From Paraburkholderia tagetis (lineage in GTDB: Bacteria > Pseudomonadota > Gammaproteobacteria > Burkholderiales > Burkholderiaceae), in the NCBI RefSeq assembly GCF_022213065.1, contig NZ_JAKLJA010000038.1:1-64000 (forward strand): 64,000 nt of DNA, written 5' to 3'. The position numbers and the translations under genes were made by a program. The notes beneath the pieces were generated by a model, which worked only from the letters and a program-made list of their open reading frames with translations, was not told where the DNA came from and made no database searches. Of the stretch, positions 17,387 to 25,187 are shown piece after piece; the first letter of the stretch is position 1, and the number at the start of each line of letters is the position of its first letter.

Positions 17387-17406
17387 GCCCCGCCTCCCGG
17401 CAGGGC
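17387..17406 (-). terminator. Possible attenuating hairpin between cmk and rpsA
   Basis: GCCCCGCC and GGCAGGGC pair with one mismatch around TCCC. On the minus strand GTTTGTT follows, so it may terminate part of the cmk transcript or form part of the rpsA leader. Confidence 0.4.
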
Positions 17407-17466
17407 ACCAACACGTACTACATCACTACGACTTCTTGCTGCGATTTGCCGTGGCCACAGCGTTCA

Positions 17467-18177
17467 TCAACGTGAATCGGGGTGGCGCGCAGAGCGCAGT
17501 TCGCTCGACTCCTGATACCACTGCACGACCTGTTCGACCGCCTGGTCGATGGACAGCGCCGAGGTATCCAGCAGCTTCGCATCCGCTGCGGGCTTGAGCG
17601 GCGCGGCCGCGCGGTTACTGTCGCGCGCGTCGCGTTCACGCAAATCCCGAAGCAAGTCATCCATATTAGCAGAAAAACCTTTTTGGATCAATTGCTTATG
17701 CCGGCGGGCCGCGCGGGCCTCCACGCTGGCCGTCAAGAACACCTTCAGGTCGGCGTCCGGGAAGATCACGGTGCCCATGTCGCGCCCGTCGGCAACGAGG
17801 CCCGGAAGCTTGCGAAACGCCCGCTGACGGGCCACCAGCGCGGTGCGCACGGAAGAATGCGCGGCAATCATGGAGGCCCGGTTGCCCACTTCCTCGGCAC
17901 GAATTTCATTCGAAGCATCAACGCCGTCGAGCTGCGCGAGGCCTTCGCGGAACGTGATGTGGAGATCGTCGATCAGCTTTGCAAGCCCGTCGGCGTCGTC
18001 GGCCGCAATCGCGTAGCGCACGCTCGCAAGCGCGGCGAGCCGGTACAGCGCGCCGCTATCGAGCAGGTGAAAGCCGAGATGCGCGGCAACCAGCGTGGCC
18101 ACCGTGCCCTTGCCGGAGGCAGTCGGGCCGTCGATCGCGATAACGGGCGTCGGATAAAAGGGACGGGTCGATTTCAT
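17467..18177 (-). CDS. cmk: Cytidylate kinase
   Basis: This 236-residue kinase phosphorylates CMP and dCMP with ATP. The P-loop is DGPTASGKGT (residues 16-25), and DSGALYR, GRDMGTVIFPDADLKVFL and RDxRDSNR motifs follow in family order. The start is 22 bp after aroA, so the two are probably cotranscribed, as in many proteobacteria (aroA-cmk-rpsA). Nothing unusual except a slightly extended C-terminus. Confidence 0.96.
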   Translation of the reverse strand: MKSTRPFYPTPVIAIDGPTASGKGTVATLVAAHLGFHLLDSGALYRLAALASVRYAIAADDADGLAKLIDDLHITFREGLAQLDGVDASNEIRAEEVGNRASMIAAHSSVRTALVARQRAFRKLPGLVADGRDMGTVIFPDADLKVFLTASVEARAARRHKQLIQKGFSANMDDLLRDLRERDARDSNRAAAPLKPAADAKLLDTSALSIDQAVEQVVQWYQESSELRSARHPDSR

Positions 18178-18199
18178 GCGGCAAAGGTACTCGGCGGAA

Positions 18200-19504
18200 T
18201 CAAGATTGTGCGAGCGCGAGGAAGCGCTCGAAATAATCGGGGAACGTCTTGCCGACGCACTTCGGGTCGTTGATGCGCACCGGCACGCCGCCGAGACTCA
18301 CGAGCGAAAAGCACATGGCCATGCGGTGATCGTCGTAGGTGTCGATCGCGGCATTCGGCGTGAGCGTTGCGGGCGGACGCACGACCAGGTAGTCGGGGCC
18401 CTCCTCCACGTCGGCGCCCACTTTGCGCAATTCGGTGGCCATCGCCGCGATGCGGTCGGTCTCCTTCACGCGCCAGCTCGCGATGTTGCGCAGCGTGGTC
18501 GCGCCGTCGGCGAAGAGCGCCGCCACGGCGATGGTCATGGCCGCGTCGGGGATCAGGTTGAAGTCCATGTCGATGGGGTCGAGCTTGCCGTGATCGTTGC
18601 CGATGCCGCGCACCTCGATCCAGTCGTCGGCGACCGTCACGTTCGCGCCCATGCGCATAAGCGCGGCGGCAAAGGCGACGTCGCCCTGGATGCTCGAGCG
18701 CCCCACCCCCTCCACACGCAGCGGACCGCCGCCAATCGCGCCTGCCGCGAGGAAGTACGAAGCCGAGGACGCATCACCCTCGACCATGATCTTGCCCGGC
18801 GACTGATAGCGCACACCGGCCGGCACCTCGAAGCGATGCCAGTCGTGGCGCTCGACCTTCACGCCGAAGCGCTCCATCAGCTTGATCGTGATCTCGATGT
18901 AGGGCTTCGAGATCAATTCGCCGTCCACCTCGACGACCGTCACGCCGCCCTGTGCGCGCACGAGCGGCAGCGTCATGAGGAGCGCGGTGAGGAACTGGCT
19001 CGACACGTCGCCGCGCACGCGGATGGGCGCGTCGACCAAGATTTGCGCCGGACGGATGCGCAGCGGCGGATAGCCGTCGTTCTCCTCGTAATCGATCTTC
19101 GCGCCGATCTGGCGCAGACCGTCGACGAGGTCGCCGATGGGACGCTCGTGCATGCGCGGCACGCCATGGATGCGGTAGTCGCCGCCATTCACGGCAAGCG
19201 CCGCCGTGAGCGGGCGCACCGCCGTGCCCGCATTGCCGAGGAACAGGTCCGCTTGCCGCGCCGTGAAGGCGCCGCGCGTGCCCTGCACGACACAGGTGTC
19301 GCCTTCGCGCGTGAGCTTCACGCCGAGCTTCGCGAGCGCGTCGAGCATCACGCGCGTGTCGTCGGAGTCGAGCAGGTTCGTGATCGTCGTTTCGCCTTCG
19401 GCGAGCGCCGCGAGCAACAGCACACGGTTCGAGATGCTCTTCGAGCCAGGCAGGCGGACTGTGCCGGACGCACGGTTGAACGGTCCGAGATCGAGGTATT
19501 CCAT
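18200..19504 (-). CDS. aroA: 3-phosphoshikimate 1-carboxyvinyltransferase (EPSP synthase)
   Basis: This 434-residue shikimate-pathway enzyme joins PEP and shikimate-3-phosphate. The class I motifs LPGSKSISNRVLLLAALAEG (Lys22) and FLGNAGTAVRPLTAALA are intact, and RMHERPIGDLVDGLRQ and DYEENDGYPPLRI are as expected. Class I enzymes are normally glyphosate-sensitive, and the GNAGTA loop shows no obvious resistance change. It lies between tyrA and cmk in the aromatic supercluster. Confidence 0.97.
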   Translation of the reverse strand: MEYLDLGPFNRASGTVRLPGSKSISNRVLLLAALAEGETTITNLLDSDDTRVMLDALAKLGVKLTREGDTCVVQGTRGAFTARQADLFLGNAGTAVRPLTAALAVNGGDYRIHGVPRMHERPIGDLVDGLRQIGAKIDYEENDGYPPLRIRPAQILVDAPIRVRGDVSSQFLTALLMTLPLVRAQGGVTVVEVDGELISKPYIEITIKLMERFGVKVERHDWHRFEVPAGVRYQSPGKIMVEGDASSASYFLAAGAIGGGPLRVEGVGRSSIQGDVAFAAALMRMGANVTVADDWIEVRGIGNDHGKLDPIDMDFNLIPDAAMTIAVAALFADGATTLRNIASWRVKETDRIAAMATELRKVGADVEEGPDYLVVRPPATLTPNAAIDTYDDHRMAMCFSLVSLGGVPVRINDPKCVGKTFPDYFERFLALAQS

Positions 19505-19567
19505 GAACGTGTCCTGATGGTGCTGCGGCGGGCTTCAAAATAATGCGCCGCGCCGCGTGACTGTTGC

Positions 19568-20566
19568 CTACTTGCCGGGAGCCGCGTCGGCGGCATCGCC
19601 GGTGGCGCGGGCGATTCCCGCCGCCGAGCTACCTGTTGTGCCAGCTGCGCCGCCTGTGTCACCCGCGCCCTGGCCGCCGCGTTCCTGCCATGCCTTGCGC
19701 GCCGCGCGCGAGCGCGCGAACACGGTTTCGAGCGCGGCGCCGTCGCCGGCATCGATGGCCGCGCGCAGCTTCGACAGCACTTCAGTGTAGGCGTCGAGCT
19801 CGGCGAGCAGCGCCGTGCGGTTCGCGAGACAGACATCGCGCCACATCTCGGGGCTCGATGCGGCGATGCGCGTGAAGTCGCGGAAACCGCCCGCGGCAAA
19901 CGAAAATTTCAACTCGGCGTCGGGCGTGGCCAGAATCTGGTCGACGAGTGCAAACGAGAGCACATGCGGCAGATGGCTCACCGAAGCGAACACGCGGTCG
20001 TGCTGCGCAGCGGGCATCTGGCCAATCACGGCGCCCGTCGCACGCCACATCGCGGCGATGCGCTCGACCGCCTCGGGCGCGTTTTCTTCGAGCGGACACA
20101 GCACGACGTTGCGGCCCACGTAGAGGTCCGGCAAGGCCGCTTCGACGCCGCTCGATTCGCGGCCCGCAATCGGATGCCCCGGCACGAACTGGCCGATGCG
20201 CCCACCCAGCGCCGCGCGCGCGGCGGCGATCACGTCGCCCTTGGTGCTGCCAGCGTCGGTGACGATGGTGTGCAGCTGCAGATGCGGCGCAATGCGCTCG
20301 AGCAGCGCCTGGGTCTGCGCGACGGGTGCCGCGATCAGCACGAGGTCCGCGCCTTCGAGCGCCGCGGCCAATGCCGCTTCGTCGTCGAGCGTCGCGGCCG
20401 CGTCGACCACGCCCAGTTCGAGCGCGCGCGCAACCGAATGGGCGCGCCGGCCCACGCCGATCACCCGGCCCTTGGCACCCGCGCGTTCACGCAATGCGCG
20501 TGCGAGCGATCCGCCGATCAGGCCGACGCCGAAAATCACCAGCTTGTTGAAGGAAAACGCACTCAC
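19568..20566 (-). CDS. tyrA: Prephenate dehydrogenase (TyrA family)
   Basis: This 332-residue NAD(P)-dependent enzyme of tyrosine synthesis may use prephenate or arogenate. The Rossmann motif FGVGLIGGSLARALRE, catalytic-region GHPIAGRESSGVEAA and HDRVFASVSHLPHVLSFAL are clear. The C-terminal 40 residues are Gly/Ala/Thr low complexity. I placed the start at GTG 20566 (protein then begins MSAFSFNKLVIFG), which is 31 bp after hisC; an ATG at 20623 would overlap the hisC end and add an unlikely N-terminus. It is not fused to a chorismate mutase. Confidence 0.88.
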   Translation of the reverse strand: MSAFSFNKLVIFGVGLIGGSLARALRERAGAKGRVIGVGRRAHSVARALELGVVDAAATLDDEAALAAALEGADLVLIAAPVAQTQALLERIAPHLQLHTIVTDAGSTKGDVIAAARAALGGRIGQFVPGHPIAGRESSGVEAALPDLYVGRNVVLCPLEENAPEAVERIAAMWRATGAVIGQMPAAQHDRVFASVSHLPHVLSFALVDQILATPDAELKFSFAAGGFRDFTRIAASSPEMWRDVCLANRTALLAELDAYTEVLSKLRAAIDAGDGAALETVFARSRAARKAWQERGGQGAGDTGGAAGTTGSSAAGIARATGDAADAAPGK

Positions 20567-20597
20567 ACCATCACCGGAATAAAGAAAAATTGTGCGC

Positions 20598-21722
20598 TCA
20601 TGCGGGGGCCAGCGCGCGTTCAAGCGCTGCGAGGAAGGCCGCGTTCTCCTCGGCCAGGCCGATGGTCACGCGCAGCCACTGCGGCAGACCATAGCCGCCG
20701 ACCGGGCGCACGATCACGCCCTGCTTGAGCAGTTCGAGATTGACGCGCTCGCCCGCCTGATCGTCCGTACCCACGCGCACGAGCACGAAGTTGCCATCGG
20801 ACGGCACATATTCGAGACCCATGCGCTCGAACGCGGCGGTGAGCGTGCGATAGCCATCGGCATTGAGCGCGGCGCTCTGCTCGAGAAAAGCCGTGTCGCC
20901 GAGCGCGGCAATCGCCGCAGCCTGTGCGAGCACGTTCACGTTGAACGGCTGACGCAGACGGTTGAGCAGATCGCCCTGCTCGGGCTGTGCGATCGCGAAG
21001 CCGATGCGCAGGCCCGCGAGCCCGTACGCCTTCGAAAACGTGCGCGAGACGAGCAGGTTCGGATAGCGGCGCACCCACGCGATCGAGTCATAGCGCTTGT
21101 CCGCCGCGAGATATTCGGTGTAGGCCTCGTCGAGCACCACGACCACATGCGGCGGCACCTTCGCGATAAACGCTTCGAGCGCGGCGCCGTCGATGAACGT
21201 GCCCGTTGGATTGTTCGGATTGGCAACGAAAATCAGGCGCGTGTCCTCGGCGACCGCCGCGAGCATCGCGTCCAGATCGTGCCCGTACTTCACGGCCGGC
21301 GTCACGAGATGGCGCGCGCCGAGCCCCTGGGTCGCAAGCGCATAGACTGCGAACGAGTACTGCGAATAGACGATCGACTGGCCGTGCTCGACGAATGCGT
21401 GCGCCGCCATTTCGAGGATGTCGTTGCTGCCGTTGCCCAGCGTGATCCACTCGGGCGGCACGTCGTAGCGCGCCGCGAGCGCGGCCTTCAACTCGAAGGC
21501 GTTCGAATCCGGATAGCGGCCCAGCTCGCTCGCGGCCTGCGCAGCGGCCTGCAAAATCGCGCGCCGCGCCGATTCAGGCATGCCGAGCGGATTCTCGTTC
21601 GACGCGAGCTTCACGATGCGCGCCTCGTCGAGGCCGAACTCGCGGGCGACTTCGGAAATCGGCTTGCCGGCGACATACGGCGCGATCGCGCGCACATACG
21701 TTGGGCCGAATTGCGTGGTCAT
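20598..21722 (-). CDS. hisC: Histidinol-phosphate aminotransferase / aromatic aminotransferase
   Basis: This 374-residue fold-type I PLP aminotransferase carries the PLP lysine Lys231 in SRTFSKAYGLAGLRIG, the NPNNPTGT loop and VVLDEAYTEY. Its position between pheA and tyrA, not in the his operon, suggests that it mainly transaminates aromatic keto acids, although HisC-type enzymes often do both. The start MTTQFGPTYVRAIAPY fits family N-termini. It follows pheA by 118 bp. Confidence 0.93.
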   Translation of the reverse strand: MTTQFGPTYVRAIAPYVAGKPISEVAREFGLDEARIVKLASNENPLGMPESARRAILQAAAQAASELGRYPDSNAFELKAALAARYDVPPEWITLGNGSNDILEMAAHAFVEHGQSIVYSQYSFAVYALATQGLGARHLVTPAVKYGHDLDAMLAAVAEDTRLIFVANPNNPTGTFIDGAALEAFIAKVPPHVVVVLDEAYTEYLAADKRYDSIAWVRRYPNLLVSRTFSKAYGLAGLRIGFAIAQPEQGDLLNRLRQPFNVNVLAQAAAIAALGDTAFLEQSAALNADGYRTLTAAFERMGLEYVPSDGNFVLVRVGTDDQAGERVNLELLKQGVIVRPVGGYGLPQWLRVTIGLAEENAAFLAALERALAPA

Positions 21723-21840
21723 GCGGGTCTCTCCAGTATCGGCCAGAGTTTGTGCGGAGCACCGACTCTCGCCCCATGCGGGGTACTTGCTGGCTTCGCC
21801 CGCCGCGCGGCCGTGAGGCTCGCGGCGAGCCTGAGCAAAC

Positions 21841-22923
21841 TTAGCGCGAACGCGGATACGAGCCGAGAATCTTCAGGAACGCAGCCTTCTTGCCCAATTC
21901 TTCGAGCGCGGCAGCCACGGCCGGATCGTCGCGATGGCCTTCGAAGTCGATGTAGAAGTAGTACTCCCACGTGCCCACGCGCGCCGGACGCGACTCGAAG
22001 CGCGTCATCGACACGCCGTGGCGCGCGAGCGGCTCGAGCAGCTTGTAGACCGCGCCCGGCTCGTTCTTCACCGAGACGATCATCGAAGTCTGGTCGTGGC
22101 CCGACACGCCCGCCGGCTGCTTGCCGATCATCACGAAGCGCGTGCGGTTATGCGGGTCGTCCTGAATCAGCGCATTGGCGATCAAGAGACCATAGTGCGT
22201 GGCCGCGCGCTCGCCGGCGATGGCCGCGATGGTCGGATCTTGCGCCGCGAGGCGTGCGGCCTCGGCGTTGCTCGAGACGGCATGGCGCTCCAGCTGCGGC
22301 GCGTTGGCCGTGAGCCAGCGCTGGCATTGCGCAAGCGCCTGCGGATGCGCGCAGACGCGCGTCACGCCATCGAGCTTGCCGCTTTGCGTCATCAGGTTGT
22401 GCTGGATCGGCAGCGCGATTTCGCCGCCAATCACGAGCTGGGTCTGCAAGAGCAGATCGAGCGTGCGCGACACCGCGCCTTCGGTCGAATTCTCGACCGG
22501 CACGACGCCGAATTCGGCAGCGCCCGATTCGACCGAGCGAAACACCTCGTCGATGGACGGGCACGGCAGACCTTCGATCGACTGACCGAAGTACGCGTAC
22601 ATCGCCTGCTCGCTATAGGTGCCCACCGGCCCGAGGAAGGCCGCCGAAATCGTCTTTTCGAGCGAGCGGCTCGCGGCCATGATCTCGCGCCAGATCGCGC
22701 TGATGTGATCGTTGCCGAGCGGGCCTTCGCTCATGTTCTGCAGGCGCTCGATCACCTGAAGCTCGCGCTCCGGGCGAAACACGGGCGCGTTGAAGTGCTT
22801 CTTGACCTCGCCCACTTCGAGCGCAACCGCCGCGCGCTGGTTCAGGAGCGCGATGAGCTGGGCATCGATGGCATCGATGCGCTCGCGCAGCGGCTTGAGT
22901 TGTGTGTTGAGTTCGTCGTCCAT
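21841..22923 (-). CDS. pheA: Bifunctional chorismate mutase / prephenate dehydratase (P-protein)
   Basis: This 360-residue enzyme makes phenylpyruvate from chorismate. It has an N-terminal AroQ chorismate mutase (about residues 1-90, LRERIDAIDAQLIALLNQRA), a prephenate dehydratase domain (AAFLGPVGTYSEQAMYAYFG through VPVENSTEGAV and the threonine-containing NRTRFVMIG) and a C-terminal ACT domain (SMIVSVKNEPGAVYKLLEPLA) with the ESRPARVGTWEYYFYID phenylalanine-binding motif. Feedback inhibition by phenylalanine is expected. ATG 22923 gives the usual MDDELN start. It follows serC by 105 bp. Confidence 0.96.
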   Translation of the reverse strand: MDDELNTQLKPLRERIDAIDAQLIALLNQRAAVALEVGEVKKHFNAPVFRPERELQVIERLQNMSEGPLGNDHISAIWREIMAASRSLEKTISAAFLGPVGTYSEQAMYAYFGQSIEGLPCPSIDEVFRSVESGAAEFGVVPVENSTEGAVSRTLDLLLQTQLVIGGEIALPIQHNLMTQSGKLDGVTRVCAHPQALAQCQRWLTANAPQLERHAVSSNAEAARLAAQDPTIAAIAGERAATHYGLLIANALIQDDPHNRTRFVMIGKQPAGVSGHDQTSMIVSVKNEPGAVYKLLEPLARHGVSMTRFESRPARVGTWEYYFYIDFEGHRDDPAVAAALEELGKKAAFLKILGSYPRSR

Positions 22924-23028
22924 GCGTGAAACCGGCAATCTGAAAGGAGATGCGCACGGCCCGGATGAAAAAGATGCATCCGGGTCGGCACGCACGCGCC
23001 GCGCGCTCGATCGAGGCGTGAGGCCTCG

Positions 23029-24111
23029 TCAGGCTTGCGTCGCTTCGAATTCCTTCATGTACTCGACCAGTGCCTTCACTGCTTCGAGCGGCACCGCGTT
23101 GTAAATCGACGCCCGCATGCCGCCGACGGACTTGTGGCCCTTCAGCTGCAGAAGCCCGCGCGCCTTCGCGCCGGCCAGGAAATCATCGTTACGTGTTTCG
23201 TCGGCGAGGAAAAACGGTACGTTCATCCGCGAGCGCGCGCGGCGCTCCACCTTGTTGACGTAGAAGCTGCTCGCATCGATCGTGTCGTAGAGCAACTGCG
23301 CTTTTTCGATATTGCGCGCCTCGAGGGCCGTGAGGCCGCCCTGGCGCTTGAGCCACTTGAACACGAGCCCGGCGATATAGATCGCATAGGTGGGCGGCGT
23401 GTTGAACATGGAGTTGTTCGCGGCGACCGTCTTCCACTCGAACGCCGAAGGGCAAATGGACATCGCGCGATCGAGCAGGTCTTCGCGCACGATCACGACC
23501 GTCACACCCGCCATGCCGATGTTCTTCTGTGCGCCGCCGTAGAGCACGCCGTATTTGGCGATGTCCATTGGGCGCGAAAGAATGTGCGACGAGGCATCGG
23601 CCACGAGCGGGATGTCACCGAGGTCGGGAATCTCGAAGGTCTCGACGCCGTCGATCGTCTCGTTCGTGCACAGATGCACGTAGGCGGGGTCGTCGGAAAG
23701 CTTCCACTCGCTGTTGGGCGGCGAATGCGTGAAGCCCGCTTGGGTACGGCCCGTCGCGGCGATATGCGCCGCGCCGTACTTGAGCGCTTCCTGCTGCGAT
23801 TTCTGCGACCACGAGCCCGTGATCACGAAGTCCGCGCGCGGCTTTGTGCCGAACAGGTTGAGCGGAACGATCGCGTTTTCGCCGATGCCGCCGCCCTGCA
23901 GGAACAGGATCTGGTGACTCGCCGGCACCTGCATCAGTTCGCGTAGATCGAGCAGCGCCTCGCTGTGAATCTGCATGAACTCCGGACCGCGGTGGCTCAT
24001 TTCCATCACGCTCATGCCGCTGCCGTGCCAGTCGAGCATTTCGTCGGCGGCCTGACGGAGCACCTCTTCGGGCAATGCTGCCGGTCCGGCGGAGAAGTTG
24101 AAGACGCGCAT
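23029..24111 (-). CDS. serC: Phosphoserine aminotransferase
   Basis: This 360-residue PLP enzyme converts 3-phosphohydroxypyruvate to phosphoserine and serves in pyridoxal phosphate synthesis. The start MRVFNFSAGPAALPEEVL is canonical, the PLP lysine is Lys196 in YGGAQKNIGMAG, and the C-terminal GHKSVGGMRASIYNAVP is intact. The gyrA-serC-pheA order is typical of this group. No strong Shine-Dalgarno is visible, and the start rests on the conserved N-terminus. Confidence 0.96.
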   Translation of the reverse strand: MRVFNFSAGPAALPEEVLRQAADEMLDWHGSGMSVMEMSHRGPEFMQIHSEALLDLRELMQVPASHQILFLQGGGIGENAIVPLNLFGTKPRADFVITGSWSQKSQQEALKYGAAHIAATGRTQAGFTHSPPNSEWKLSDDPAYVHLCTNETIDGVETFEIPDLGDIPLVADASSHILSRPMDIAKYGVLYGGAQKNIGMAGVTVVIVREDLLDRAMSICPSAFEWKTVAANNSMFNTPPTYAIYIAGLVFKWLKRQGGLTALEARNIEKAQLLYDTIDASSFYVNKVERRARSRMNVPFFLADETRNDDFLAGAKARGLLQLKGHKSVGGMRASIYNAVPLEAVKALVEYMKEFEATQA

Positions 24112-24161
24112 CGTAAGGGGATCCCCGAGGCAGGCACCACGGCAACAAGCCGGTGCGCCGG

Positions 24162-24207
24162 AAAAAGATAATGGCCGCTTGTGCTTATTGCACAAACGAC
24201 CATTATC
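24162..24207 (-). terminator. Rho-independent terminator of the DUF2059 gene
   Basis: GATAATGG and TTGTGC pair with GCACAA and CCATTATC around a TTATT loop, with a 4-nt internal loop. On the minus strand the structure is followed by TTTTT. It lies about 170 bp after the DUF2059 stop and 56-96 bp before serC, so serC should have its own promoter or be attenuated here. Confidence 0.75.
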
Positions 24208-24377
24208 GCATTGTCGCCGGGAACCCGCCAACGCGGGCCTTCCGGACGATGCACCCCGATCTGACCCGTCTTTATGCGCTGCGTTGTACGCCGCGCAGTA
24301 CACTGTCGCAGTATGCTGTCGCGGTACGTTGTAAAGCGCGTTGCAGACTGGACCGGACGAGGCGCCGCTGAGGCGGC

Positions 24378-24983
24378 TTACTTTGCCGGCTTGACCGAAG
24401 CGACTTCCTTGTCGGCCTGGTCGCGCGTAGCCTTGATCGACTGCGGCATGTACTTCTGCATCAGACCGTTGACGACGTCGCGGCCCACCTGGTCTTGAAC
24501 CTGGATGAACTTGCGGCCGGTCGGGCTGCGGTAGAACGTGGTCAGGTCCTTGATTTCCTGCGTGCTGTAGTACTTGGCATAGGCGTCGTACTGAGCCTGC
24601 ATCGCGTCCTGCTTGAACGACTCCGTGGCGAAAACCTGGCCTGCCGAATCAACCAGCTTCGGCACTGCGTTCTTCTGCAGCGACGGGACGGAAGCCTGTT
24701 TCTGCTTGTCCGTCATCGTCTTGTTTTCCGACAGCGCGTCCGACAGGATCGCCGGGACGAGTTGCTTCGCCTGCATTTGCGCGCTGTTGCCGATTGCGCC
24801 GACGAGCTTCTGTGCGTCGATCGCGTCCAGCAGGTCCTTGATCGCGGCTTGCTTGGCCGAATCGATCGGTGCTGCGGCAGCAGCCGGCGCCTGTGCGGGC
24901 GCCTGATTCTGAAGCGCCTGCGCCATGGCGAACGTCGGCACGAGAGCGGCCAGCAACATCACCTGCTTGAATCGTTTTTGCAT
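24378..24983 (-). CDS. DUF2059 domain periplasmic protein
   Basis: This 201-residue protein has a signal peptide (MQKRFKQVMLLAALVPTFAMAQA), an Ala/Gln/Pro-rich linker, then a DUF2059 helical domain with the characteristic FYRSPTGRKFIQVQDQVG segment. Its function is unknown; related proteins are exported and often lie near housekeeping genes. AGGGAG precedes two tandem ATGs, and spacing favours the second (24983). It lies 204 bp after gyrA with a hairpin between, and is followed by a terminator, so it may be partly independent of both neighbours. Confidence 0.87.
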   Translation of the reverse strand: MQKRFKQVMLLAALVPTFAMAQALQNQAPAQAPAAAAAPIDSAKQAAIKDLLDAIDAQKLVGAIGNSAQMQAKQLVPAILSDALSENKTMTDKQKQASVPSLQKNAVPKLVDSAGQVFATESFKQDAMQAQYDAYAKYYSTQEIKDLTTFYRSPTGRKFIQVQDQVGRDVVNGLMQKYMPQSIKATRDQADKEVASVKPAK

Positions 24984-25139
24984 CATTACTCCCTCTGAGA
25001 AAATAATCGAACTGCCTGCCACGCGAACCGCGGGGCGCTCCGGGGTGCGCGCTGCGCGCCCGCCGCCCGATCCAGCGATTCGCCCCGGCACCATTCAACC
25101 GTTGGCCACTCAAAACACCCACGGCATTCCTGATACGAA

Positions 25140-25161
25140 GCGGCCCGCTCACGCGGGCCGC
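25140..25161 (-). terminator. Putative terminator of gyrA
   Basis: GCGGCCCGC and GCGGGCCGC form a perfect 9-bp stem with a 4-nt loop, 26 bp after the gyrA stop. Only a short TTCGT follows on the minus strand, so termination strength is uncertain. Confidence 0.5.
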
Positions 25162-25187
25162 CGGGCCACCTCAACCGCACACGAGGC